Notes under the pieces: generated by a model
Seen by the model: the letters and a program-made list of their open reading frames with translations, nothing else
The model's database searches: none
Told to the model about the DNA's origin: nothing
Translations under genes and position numbers: made by a program
Assembly: GCA_016213125.1 (NCBI GenBank)
Contig: JACRBR010000059.1
Location: 1 to 12,985 of the forward strand
Reading direction: 5' to 3'
Length of the DNA stretch: 12,985 bases
Origin: Chloroflexota bacterium
Lineage (GTDB): Bacteria > Chloroflexota > Dehalococcoidia > DSTF01 > JACRBR01
Part shown: positions 1-6,049 of the stretch, piece after piece
Numbering within the stretch: the first letter of the stretch is position 1
How the letters are laid out: each line of letters starts with the position of its first letter

Positions 1-1
1 C

Positions 2-415
2 ATGCCTGAAGCTACGCTACGCGGCATTCACCTGATCGTGCGGGACGTCGCCGCTACCGTCGCGTTCTACCGCCGAGCCGGACTGGAGTTCGAGTCTGTC
101 AGCAAGCATTTTGCGCGGGTGGCGAGCGACCGGGCGGCGCTGGAGATCGGGAGTTATGAGCTCACGCGGGGCTACGACACCGGCTTTCGCGAGCCGCCGG
201 GCGGTGGTAGTACCGCGCTGCAGATCGGGCTGGCGTCGCGCGAGGCGGTTGATACGGCGTACGCGGACCTGACCGCGGAGGGGTACACCGGGCACCTGCC
301 ACCGTTCGACGCGTTCTGGGGCGCGCGGTATGCGGAGGTGCGTGACCCGGACGGGAACCTCGTGGGGTTTCAGAGCCCGGTGGACGAGAGCCGCAAGAGT
401 GCGCCGCCCGCTTAG
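2..415 (+). CDS. VOC-family (glyoxalase/bleomycin-resistance fold) protein
   Basis: Complete 137-residue protein starting at the ATG on the second base of the window, so its ribosome binding site is outside. The VOC pattern is visible: the first beta strand GIHLIVRDV with a likely metal ligand His10 (residues 8-16), the helix ATVAFYRRAGLEF (18-30), and the C-terminal FWGARYAEVRDPDGNLVGF (105-123) with the candidate ligand Glu112. VOC proteins are small metal-binding enzymes or drug-binding proteins, usually dimeric and cytoplasmic, with very varied substrates (glyoxalase, dioxygenase, antibiotic binding). The sequence does not fix the substrate. The length is usual for a single-module-pair VOC protein. 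Its TAG stop shares bases 412-415 (ttag) with the TAA stop of the convergent cytochrome c biogenesis gene, so the two genes meet with no spacer for a separate terminator. Confidence 0.9.
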   Translation: MPEATLRGIHLIVRDVAATVAFYRRAGLEFESVSKHFARVASDRAALEIGSYELTRGYDTGFREPPGGGSTALQIGLASREAVDTAYADLTAEGYTGHLPPFDAFWGARYAEVRDPDGNLVGFQSPVDESRKSAPPA

Positions 416-1365
416 ACGCCCGCGTACGAGTGCAGGCCGGAGACCCAGAGGTTCACGGCGAAGTAGGTGAACAGCACGGCCGCGTACCCGACGATGAGGA
501 TGGCGGCGGAGCGCTTGCCTCGCCAACCGCGCAGGCCGCGCGCGTGCAGGTAGCCCGCGTAGATGAGCCAGGTGACGAGTGCGGACGTCTCCTTCGGATC
601 CCAGCCCCAGTACCGGCCCCACGCGTCGCTCGCCCACCAGGCCCCCAGCGCGATGCCGAGCGCGAGCATCGGGAAGCCGATGAGCACCGACGTGTGCGCG
701 ATCTCCTCGAGGCGCGCGGCGGAGGGGAGGCGGGCGAAGCGGCGCTTGCCGTCCTGCACGAAGTAGAGCACGGCGGCGCCGAACGACACGGACAGCGCGC
801 TGTACGACATCATCATCATGCCGACGTGGATGCCCAGGATGCGGTTGGCCTGCAGCGCCGGGATGAGGGGCGTGACCTCGGGCGGGAAGAACACGAGCGA
901 GACCGTGAAGAGCGCGGCGATGCCGGGGAAGAGCACAGCGCCGAGCGAGCGCTGGCCGAAGGCCCGTTCGAAGATGAGGTAGAACAGCGCCGAGCCCCAG
1001 CCGAGCGCGATCGTGTACTCGTACATGTTGGCATAGGGCGGATGTTCCGTGGCGACCCAGCGGAAGGCCATCGAGAGCGTGAGCGCGGCGAACATGAGCC
1101 ACGACGTCGCTGTCGCGGCGGGCCCGAGCCACGCGGGCGGCTCGGAGCGGGAGGCGACGGTCATGCTCGTGCCCGCGGTGGTCTCGGCGGAGCGGTAGGC
1201 GACGCGGGGCCAGAAGGGCAGCGCGAGGTAGAGGGCGGTACCGCCGAGTGCGAGGGCGTAAGCGACGATGAAGGTGTTGTACGCGAGCGATTCCAGTAGT
1301 GCGGCCCCTTCGGATGGTGGTGTGACCCTACATGATGACGCGCTGGGGCGCGGTGCGCCACGCAC
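412..1365 (-). CDS. ccsB: CcsA/CcsB-type cytochrome c biogenesis protein (system II haem handling)
   Basis: Multi-pass membrane protein of up to 317 residues with about eight hydrophobic segments (roughly 29-52, 82-103, 117-135, 141-160, 176-203, 226-245, 262-274, 286-306). The family signature is clear: the Trp-rich haem-binding loop WASDAWGRYWGWDPKET (244-260), followed by a conserved C-terminal GLHSYAG with His311. His180 in ILGIHVGMMMMSYS and the NMYEY element (113-117) also fit. In system II, CcsA/ResC with ResB/Ccs1 exports haem and attaches it to apocytochrome c outside the membrane; no ResB partner is in this window. The start is uncertain: the only in-frame start before the first membrane segment is the GTG at 1365, which has no clear ribosome binding site, while a rare CTG at 1296 has an AAGGGG eight bases upstream. 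The next ATG (codon 68) would delete the first membrane helix. It lies 12 nt after the PIN gene on the same strand. Symbols ccsA, ccsB and resC are used interchangeably for this family. Confidence 0.93.
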   Translation of the reverse strand: MRGAPRPSASSCRVTPPSEGAALLESLAYNTFIVAYALALGGTALYLALPFWPRVAYRSAETTAGTSMTVASRSEPPAWLGPAATATSWLMFAALTLSMAFRWVATEHPPYANMYEYTIALGWGSALFYLIFERAFGQRSLGAVLFPGIAALFTVSLVFFPPEVTPLIPALQANRILGIHVGMMMMSYSALSVSFGAAVLYFVQDGKRRFARLPSAARLEEIAHTSVLIGFPMLALGIALGAWWASDAWGRYWGWDPKETSALVTWLIYAGYLHARGLRGWRGKRSAAILIVGYAAVLFTYFAVNLWVSGLHSYAGV

Positions 1366-1377
1366 GCGCGGCGGGCG

Positions 1378-1800
1378 TCAATCGTGCAGGAGGACGTCGA
1401 AACCTTCGTTTCGGAAGTCGGTGTCGGCGGTCAGGACATCGGTGATCTTCAGGCGGCGGCAGATCTCCATGGAGGCGCAGTCGGTGAGGGAATAGGGCTG
1501 GTCGGCACGGCTCTTGTAGAGGGCGATGGCGCGATCAAGAAGATCGGGGGTGACAGCAATCACATGGTGGGCAGGGTCGAGACGCGTTCCTTCGACCATC
1601 GTGGCCGCTCGGGTCTTGTAGTAGACGCTCGCACGAGCGAAGTACGCGAGCACCTCAAAGAGGATGGGCTCCGAGGTGACAAATGATGTCACGCCATCCG
1701 CGATGAGCTGTGCCATCGTGGCCAAGGTCCTCGCGTGGTTGCGATCTCTCGGATCGATCACCGCGATGTAGTAGGAGGAATCGACGAAGATGCGACGCAT
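1378..1800 (-). CDS. PIN-domain nuclease, probable VapC-like toxin
   Basis: 140-residue single PIN domain. The acidic pocket can be followed: Asp7 in IFVDSSYYIAV, Glu49 in ILFEVLAYFA, Asp107 in SLTDCASM and Asp126/Asp128 in TADTDF. PIN domains of this kind are Mg2+-dependent RNases, and most small stand-alone ones are toxins of type II toxin-antitoxin pairs that cut tRNA, rRNA or mRNA. Its ATG follows directly after the TAG stop of the upstream 69-residue gene with no base between them, which points to co-translation and to that small protein as its antitoxin. The extra Tyr and His residues after the first strand (SSYYIAVIDPRDRNHA) put it with the PIN group that begins DSSYFIALxxxxDxxH rather than with classical VapC of the IDTDxxI type seen at 7838-8239. 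The nuclease fold is secure; the toxin role is inferred from gene order. Confidence 0.85.
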   Translation of the reverse strand: MRRIFVDSSYYIAVIDPRDRNHARTLATMAQLIADGVTSFVTSEPILFEVLAYFARASVYYKTRAATMVEGTRLDPAHHVIAVTPDLLDRAIALYKSRADQPYSLTDCASMEICRRLKITDVLTADTDFRNEGFDVLLHD

Positions 1801-2010
1801 CTATTTCTTGACGCGCCGCGGCGTGCCGTATACGTAATGATCAACGTCGGATGAACCATCCTCGGGCAGGCCGTACCGCTCGCTCTCGGGGATGGACTCG
1901 CCCAGAGCAACGGCCCATTGCCAGAAGTTGGGGTAATCCTCCCGCTTCGGCCCGGGTGGGATCTTCGTCTGCTTCGTACGGCGGCCCGCGGGTAGGCGTT
2001 TCGTAACCAT
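1801..2010 (-). CDS. Small basic protein paired with PIN nuclease; candidate antitoxin
   Basis: 69-residue protein with a Lys/Arg-rich N-terminus (MVTKRLPAGRRTKQTK), a central aromatic-acidic stretch (PNFWQWAVALGESIPESERYGLP, residues 26-48) and a C-terminal DHYVYGTPRRVKK. I see no ribbon-helix-helix, AbrB, Phd or helix-turn-helix pattern, so it is not one of the usual VapB types. The reading frame is supported by its exact abutment to the PIN gene (stop TAG, then ATG) and by a -10-like TATACT eight bases before its ATG. From memory, small proteins with an FWxWAxxLGESIP core occur beside PIN genes in other bacteria, but I cannot confirm this here. The likely role is to bind and neutralise the PIN nuclease; the basic N-terminus could bind DNA for autoregulation. 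That is inference from position. Confidence 0.75.
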   Translation of the reverse strand: MVTKRLPAGRRTKQTKIPPGPKREDYPNFWQWAVALGESIPESERYGLPEDGSSDVDHYVYGTPRRVKK

Positions 2011-2018
2011 GGTGGCTC

Positions 2019-2024
2019 AGTATA
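2019..2024 (-). promoter_or_regulatory. Candidate -10 element of a near-leaderless promoter for the small gene/PIN pair
   Basis: On the minus strand the hexamer TATACT (five of six matches to TATAAT) ends eight bases before the ATG at 2010. Transcription from it would start within about two bases of the start codon, giving a leaderless or almost leaderless mRNA. This agrees with the absence of a Shine-Dalgarno sequence in front of that ATG. No good -35 is seen (GGCAGG at 17 bp spacing). The call rests on one hexamer. Confidence 0.4.
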
Positions 2025-2054
2025 ACGGCCGGCGATGGAGGCCTGCCGCGCGAG

Positions 2055-2867
2055 TCAGCGGGTGCGTTTGGCGGGTGGCGTGCCCGGGGCGCCGGCGGGG
2101 CGGCGGAACTCGATCCGGCGGAAAGACTCGGCGTGGTCGAAGCCCGTCTGCTTGCGGCGCTCGCGGTTGCGCTTGCCGGCCTGGAGCCACGTATTCAGAA
2201 TCTCGTCTTTGCTCCGGTTCTCGACCTGGCTGGCGTGACAGGCGATGGCCTCGGCCTTGCGCTCGAGGTAGGGCTCGACATCGACGTGGTAGTCGGGATC
2301 GTGCGCGCCCGCCATCAGCAGTTCGGCGGTGCGGTGCGGGCCGATGCCCTGTTGGGCGAGCTCGGCGTAGTAGTGCGGGTCGTGCGCGGCGGGGTACAGC
2401 GCGTCGCGGACAGCGCGGCCGATGACGCGGTGGTCCGTGTGGTTGAAGCCGGCGCGGAATCCGTCCCACGTGATCATCAGATCGGGCTTCAGGGTGCGAA
2501 TGAGGCGCACGACCATGCCCCGCAGCTCGTGGCCTTCTTCGAGGAAGCCGTCGGGCATGCCCCAGAATACGGTGTGCTTCACCCCGAGCGCACGGCAGGC
2601 GGCCCGCGTCTCGGCCTCGCGTGTGGCGGCAAGTTCCTGCTGGCGGATGGTGAAGTCGCGTGTGCCCTTGTCCCCCGAAGTGGCGACGCAGAGGGTGACC
2701 TCGAGGCCGAGGTCGCACAGCATGGCGATAGTGCCGCCGCAGAGGAACTCGGCGTCGTCCGGGTGAGCGGAGACGATGAGGGCGCGGGCGTACTCCTTCG
2801 CCCACTTCTCGAGGACGGGATCCTTCTTCTTGCGGCGCGCCGGGAGCACGGATTTCTTCGCGGGCAT
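2055..2867 (-). CDS. PIG-L family (LmbE-like) zinc-dependent deacetylase
   Basis: 270-residue protein; the ATG at 2867 is chosen because GAGGA lies just upstream and the conserved fold starts soon after. PIG-L/LmbE enzymes remove acetyl groups from N-acetylglucosaminyl substrates (GlcNAc-PI, mycothiol or bacillithiol precursors, antibiotics). The first motif ALIVSAHPDDAEFLCGGT (29-46) supplies His35, Asp37 and Asp38, and the second, GFNHTDHRVIG (140-150), supplies His146; together these form the usual His-Asp-His zinc site with the catalytic Asp. CVATSGDKGT (60-69) is also typical. The N-terminal 20 residues are strongly basic (AKKSVLPARRKKK) and the C-terminus is rich in Arg and Pro; neither belongs to the core. 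The substrate cannot be read from the sequence; a thiol-sugar or cell-envelope GlcNAc derivative is plausible. It diverges from the aldo/keto reductase operon across 190 bp, so the two may share control. Confidence 0.9.
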   Translation of the reverse strand: MPAKKSVLPARRKKKDPVLEKWAKEYARALIVSAHPDDAEFLCGGTIAMLCDLGLEVTLCVATSGDKGTRDFTIRQQELAATREAETRAACRALGVKHTVFWGMPDGFLEEGHELRGMVVRLIRTLKPDLMITWDGFRAGFNHTDHRVIGRAVRDALYPAAHDPHYYAELAQQGIGPHRTAELLMAGAHDPDYHVDVEPYLERKAEAIACHASQVENRSKDEILNTWLQAGKRNRERRKQTGFDHAESFRRIEFRRPAGAPGTPPAKRTR

Positions 2868-2888
2868 GGGCGGTTCCTCGTGCGGGGA

Positions 2889-2915
2889 AGTGTACGGCGG
2901 GGCGCGCTCTGTCAA
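2889..2915 (-). promoter_or_regulatory. Candidate promoter for the PIG-L gene
   Basis: A perfect TTGACA is read on the minus strand at 2915 to 2910, and TACACT at 2894 to 2889 could be the -10. The spacer is 15 bp, shorter than the ideal 17, which weakens the call. Predicted transcription would start near 2882, leaving a short leader that contains the GAGGA ribosome binding site before the ATG at 2867. Confidence 0.35.
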
Positions 2916-2917
2916 AA

Positions 2918-2957
2918 CGCGCAAATCGCGCGAATCAGATCCGGGGTAATTCGCGCA
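2918..2957. promoter_or_regulatory. Three copies of a 9-bp CGCGCRAAT motif, candidate operator in the divergent promoter
   Basis: CGCGCAAAT (2918-2926) and CGCGCGAAT (2927-2935) are a tandem direct repeat differing at one base. The third copy is inverted, ATTCGCGCA (2949-2957). The second and third copies form a perfect 8-bp inverted repeat, GCGCGAAT / ATTCGCGC, with a 13-base gap. The group lies just upstream of the candidate TTGACA of the PIG-L gene and about 100 bp before the aldo/keto reductase start, in the only sizeable gap on this side of the window. The layout fits a repressor or activator site serving both directions. No regulator gene for it is in the window. Confidence 0.4.
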
Positions 2958-3045
2958 TATCCGGCAGCGGCGATTGCCCTGCGTATTCGGCGCGGGTACT
3001 CGTGAGGAGGCGGGCCGCCGGCAGGCGGCTCGTTCTGTGTGCGCC

Positions 3046-3051
3046 AGGAGG
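3046..3051 (+). promoter_or_regulatory. Strong ribosome binding site fixing a GTG start
   Basis: AGGAGG lies six bases before the GTG at 3058 and decides the start of the aldo/keto reductase. The reading frame is open further upstream, but the family begins at MEYRKLGRTD, exactly where this site places it. Confidence 0.8.
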
Positions 3052-3057
3052 GAAAGC

Positions 3058-4065
3058 GTGGAGTATCGGAAGCTGGGCCGCACTGACATCGACGTATCTG
3101 TCGTCGGCTTCGGCGTGTGGACGACGAGCACCGGCTGGTGGGGCGAGTACACCGACGACGACGCCGTGGCGCTGCTGCGCGAAGCGCGCTACCTGGGGAT
3201 CACCTTCTTCGACGCGTCGGATAGCTACGGAAACGGCCGGTCGGAGGAGCAGCTGGGCGCCGCATTCGGCAACGATCCGAACGTCGTCATCGCGACGAAG
3301 GGCGGGTACGACTTCTACACGCACGGGAACGCGCGCCGCGGCCAGCAGGAGATCCCGCAGGACTTCAGCCCGGCGTTCATCCGTCGCGCGTGTGAGGAGA
3401 GCCTGCGCCGCTTGAAGCGCGACCGCATCGATTTCTACCAGCTGCACAATCCGAAGATGGACGCGATCGCGCGCGACGAGACGTTCGCGTGCCTCGACGA
3501 CCTGGTGCGCGAGGGGAAGATCCGCAGCTGCGGCGTCGCACTGGGCCCGGCGATCGGCTGGGAGGCGGAGGGTGTGCGTGCGGCGCGGGAGCGCCACATC
3601 GCGGGGATGCAGATCATCTTCAACATGCTCGAACAGGACCCCGGGCGGGCGCAGATCGCGGCGTGCCACGAGAACGGCGCCGGCGTGATCGCCCGGGTGC
3701 CGCACAGCAGCGGGATGCTGGAGGGGAAGTACACCGAGGACACGGTGTTCGGCCCGAACGACCATCGAAGGCACCGTCCGCGCTCGTGGCTGCTGAACGG
3801 GCTGAAGAAGGTCGAACAGCTGCGATTCCTGACCGACGCGCGCCCGGGAGCCACGCTCGGACAGGTCGCGCTGAAGTGGATCCTGGCGGACCCGGCGATG
3901 TGCGCGACGCTGCCGAACATCTACGACCGTGAGCAGCTCCGCGAGTTCGCCGGCGCGGCCGACGTAGCCGGCTTCACGCCGGAGGAGCTTGCGCGCGTGC
4001 AGTCGTTGTACGAGTCGAACTTCGGACTGGACCGGGAGCTAGAGAACGCGGTGGCGGGGACGTAG
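3058..4065 (+). CDS. Aldo/keto reductase
   Basis: 335-residue TIM-barrel NADPH-dependent oxidoreductase. The N-terminal MEYRKLGRTDIDVSVVGFG is the standard opening of the AKR family. The catalytic tetrad is complete: Asp52 and Tyr57 in FFDASDSYG, Lys81 in VIATKGG, and His130 in FYQLHNP. Such enzymes reduce aldehydes and ketones with NAD(P)H in the cytoplasm. The length and the loop GGYDFYTHGNARRGQQEIP (82-100) fit the bacterial general-oxidoreductase group; the substrate is not evident. It is the first gene of a likely operon: 33 nt separate its TAG stop from the siroheme decarboxylase AhbAB, and the haem decarboxylase follows. A haem or tetrapyrrole role is therefore possible but rests only on gene order. 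It starts with GTG behind a strong AGGAGG. A weak promoter, TTGCCC (2974-2979) and TACTCG (2997-3002) with a 17-bp spacer, could drive it. Confidence 0.92.
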   Translation: MEYRKLGRTDIDVSVVGFGVWTTSTGWWGEYTDDDAVALLREARYLGITFFDASDSYGNGRSEEQLGAAFGNDPNVVIATKGGYDFYTHGNARRGQQEIPQDFSPAFIRRACEESLRRLKRDRIDFYQLHNPKMDAIARDETFACLDDLVREGKIRSCGVALGPAIGWEAEGVRAARERHIAGMQIIFNMLEQDPGRAQIAACHENGAGVIARVPHSSGMLEGKYTEDTVFGPNDHRRHRPRSWLLNGLKKVEQLRFLTDARPGATLGQVALKWILADPAMCATLPNIYDREQLREFAGAADVAGFTPEELARVQSLYESNFGLDRELENAVAGT

Positions 4066-4098
4066 GGACGGCAAAGAGCAAAGGTCTAAGGACGACAG

Positions 4099-5166
4099 AT
4101 GGTGACTGCTGTGCGGGGTGAGATGGATTCGGTGGACCAGGGGCTGCTGAACGAGATGCAGGACCGGTTTCCGCTGGTGCGGGAGCCGTTCGTGGAGCTC
4201 GGCGGGCGCGTGGGCATCGACGCGGACGAGGTGATCGCGCGGCTGGCGGCGATGCGGGAATCCGGGGTGCTGCGGCAGGTAAGCGCGATCTTCGATACGA
4301 AGGCGCTGGGGTACACGTCGTCGCTGGTGGCGATGCGCGTGGCCGAGGAGCGGCTGGCCCAGGCGGCCGAGGTGGTGAACGCGCACCCCGGCGTGAGCCA
4401 CAACTATCGCCGGACGCACGACTTCAACATGTGGTTCACCATCGCCGTCCCGCCGGGGGCGGATCTGCAGGCGCATGTGGACGCGCTGCACCGCCTGGCG
4501 GGGGCCGAGTCGACGCGGATGCTGCCGACGCTGCGGCTGTTCAAGATCGGCGTGACGCTGGACATGACGGGCGCGCGCGCCATCGACCACCGCTCGGAGC
4601 CGCAGTACACACACGAGCGGCGGGAGGTGGCGGCGCGGCACCACCTGTCGGAGCGCGACATCGAGGTGATCCGCGCGGTGCAGGGCGACCTGCCGCTGGA
4701 GCCGAACCCGTTCTCGGCTGCGGCGCGCGTGTTGGGTGTGAGCGTCGAGCTGCTCATCGAGGAGCTGGAGGACCTGCAATGGCGCGGGTACCTGCGGCGC
4801 TTCGCGGCGATCCTGCGGCACCGGAAGGCGGGGTTTGGGGCCAACGGGATGGCGGTGTGGGATGTGCCGGACGACGGCATCCTCGAGGCCGGGGCCACGA
4901 TGGCCGGATACACGACGATCAGCCACTGTTACCAGCGGCCGAAGTACGACGACTGGCGTTACAACCTCTTCACGATGATCCACGCGCGGAAGAAGGGGGA
5001 GTGCGAGGCGTTCGTCGAAGAGCTGGCGACGCGGCATGCCCTGAAGGACTACGCGGTGCTGTACAGCACAACTGAGTACAAGAAGGTGCGGCTGGCGTAC
5101 TTCACGCCGGCGTTCGAGGCGTGGGAGCGCGAACATCTGCTGGTTACGGGGGTGGCGCATGCCTGA
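4099..5166 (+). CDS. ahbAB: Fused siroheme decarboxylase AhbA-AhbB (Lrp/AsnC-fold)
   Basis: 355-residue protein made of two similar halves, each a winged helix plus an AsnC-type alpha/beta domain: helix-turn-helix about 10-64 and 184-240, AsnC domains about 65-160 and 245-345. Each half has the siroheme decarboxylase motif: VSHNYRRTHDFNMWFT (99-114) in the AhbA-like half and ISHCYQRPKYDDWRYNLFT (274-292) in the AhbB-like half, with matching endings LPTLRLFKIG (142-151) and STTEYKKVRLAYF (323-335). AhbA/AhbB remove two acetate carboxyls from siroheme to give 12,18-didecarboxysiroheme in the alternative haem pathway, and NirDLGH relatives do the same for haem d1. Automatic annotation often miscalls these as Lrp/AsnC regulators. 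The start at 4099 has AAGGA six bases upstream; an ATG at 4123 would also give a family-like N-terminus but lacks a spaced ribosome site. The stop overlaps the next gene by 8 bp. No AhbC or NirJ radical-SAM gene is in the window. Confidence 0.9.
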   Translation: MVTAVRGEMDSVDQGLLNEMQDRFPLVREPFVELGGRVGIDADEVIARLAAMRESGVLRQVSAIFDTKALGYTSSLVAMRVAEERLAQAAEVVNAHPGVSHNYRRTHDFNMWFTIAVPPGADLQAHVDALHRLAGAESTRMLPTLRLFKIGVTLDMTGARAIDHRSEPQYTHERREVAARHHLSERDIEVIRAVQGDLPLEPNPFSAAARVLGVSVELLIEELEDLQWRGYLRRFAAILRHRKAGFGANGMAVWDVPDDGILEAGATMAGYTTISHCYQRPKYDDWRYNLFTMIHARKKGECEAFVEELATRHALKDYAVLYSTTEYKKVRLAYFTPAFEAWEREHLLVTGVAHA

Positions 5167-5875
5167 GGAGCAGGAGCCACGGGAGTACTTCCGGTGGGCG
5201 TTCTACCGCTTCGCGGAAAGCTGGCGGGCTTTGGACGCGTCTAGCCGTTCGGGGGCGCTGGACGAGCTGGCGGCGGTGCTTGAGGAGAAGGTGGCGCCGT
5301 GGCAGCTCTGCTACAGCCTGGCCGGGCTGCGGGCGGACGTTGATTTCGCGGTGTGGTTGAAGACGACGGTAGGCGTTGCGCCGTTCCAGGAGCTGGAGCG
5401 GCGCATCCGGTCGTGCGCGGCGGGCGACCATCTGGCCCTGGCGCACAACTTCATTTCCATGACGAAGCCCTCGCCGTACGCGCGGAAGGAGATCGATCCC
5501 GAACGCGAGGCCCTGCGGGCATACCCGGACGGCGCGCCGTACGTATTTGTGTACCCGATGGTGAAGACGCGCGCCTGGTACGCACTCACGGCCGAGGAGC
5601 GCGGGAAGCTCATGCGAGAGCATGTGGCGGTGGGGCAGAAGTACCCGAAGATCCGCATCAACACGAGCTACAGCTATGGCATCGACGACCAGGAGTTCGT
5701 CGTGGCGTTCGAGGGTGACGACCCGGCGGAGTTCCTGGACCTGGTGCACGACCTGCGTTACACGCTCGCGAGCGAGTACACGTTGCGGGACACGCCGATG
5801 TTCACGTGCGTGCTGCGTTCGCCGCGGGCGCTGGCGGACGAGTTCCGGGTAGGGGCGGCGGCGTTCACCGGCTGA
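5159..5875 (+). CDS. chdC: Chlorite-dismutase-family coproheme decarboxylase (ChdC/HemQ type)
   Basis: 238-residue protein of the chlorite dismutase/HemQ superfamily. It matches coproheme decarboxylases: VYPMVKTRAWYALTAEER (131-148) carries the YPMxK element with Tyr132, the radical-forming residue in ChdC, and Lys136. REHVAVGQKYPKI (153-165) carries His155, which lines up with the proximal haem ligand. YSYGIDDQEFVVAFE (171-185) and YTLRDTPMFTCV (207-218) are characteristic. ChdC converts Fe-coproporphyrin III to haem b by two H2O2-dependent decarboxylations in the cytoplasm. True chlorite dismutases instead keep a distal Arg and lack the YPM pattern. The ATG overlaps the 3' end of the siroheme decarboxylase gene by 8 bp (5159-5166), so translation is probably coupled. 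The pairing implies that ChdC replaces AhbD as the last step of a siroheme-derived route. A weak hairpin follows the stop. Confidence 0.9.
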   Translation: MPEEQEPREYFRWAFYRFAESWRALDASSRSGALDELAAVLEEKVAPWQLCYSLAGLRADVDFAVWLKTTVGVAPFQELERRIRSCAAGDHLALAHNFISMTKPSPYARKEIDPEREALRAYPDGAPYVFVYPMVKTRAWYALTAEERGKLMREHVAVGQKYPKIRINTSYSYGIDDQEFVVAFEGDDPAEFLDLVHDLRYTLASEYTLRDTPMFTCVLRSPRALADEFRVGAAAFTG

Positions 5876-5877
5876 AT

Positions 5878-5900
5878 CCTCTTGCCGACTGCCCGAGAGG
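5878..5900 (+). terminator. Weak hairpin after the haem operon, possible terminator
   Basis: CCTCTTG (5878-5884) and CGAGAGG (5894-5900) can form a 7-bp stem with one G-U pair and a 9-nt loop, starting two bases after the ChdC stop codon. Only scattered Ts follow, so it is a poor intrinsic terminator and may simply be an mRNA 3' end structure. Confidence 0.3.
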
Positions 5901-6049
5901 GTCTGTTCCTGCTGATCGCGAGAATCTCCGTATCCCGACCGCCTTGATCTCCGTACTCGCCACGACGCTCCCGCACCGCTTCCCGGCGACACTGGATTTG
6001 GAACGGTCGGTTGTGGTACCGATCACCTTTCGAAGCAAGGAGGATCGAC

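Noticed and set aside
412..415. Shared stop bases of the VOC and CcsB-type genes
   Set aside because: Tail-to-tail 4-nt overlaps are common in compact genomes; noted in the features but not unusual by itself.
430..1299. Plus-strand open frame of nearly 290 codons
   Set aside because: Antisense to the CcsB-type gene, very rich in Gly, Glu and Arg, with no recognisable motif; the minus-strand reading has clear membrane helices and signature motifs.
2974..3057. Upstream extension of the aldo/keto reductase
   Set aside because: AGGAGG six bases before the GTG at 3058 and the family N-terminus EYRKLGRTD fix the start there.
2868..3152. N-terminal extension of the PIG-L protein by 95 codons
   Set aside because: It would run through the divergent promoter and into the start of the aldo/keto reductase; the ATG at 2867 has a ribosome site and starts close to the conserved fold.
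4099..5166. Lrp/AsnC-type transcriptional regulator
   Set aside because: The fold is shared, but both halves carry the NYxR / CYxR and WFT / NLFT motifs of siroheme decarboxylases, and the next gene is a haem-synthesis enzyme.
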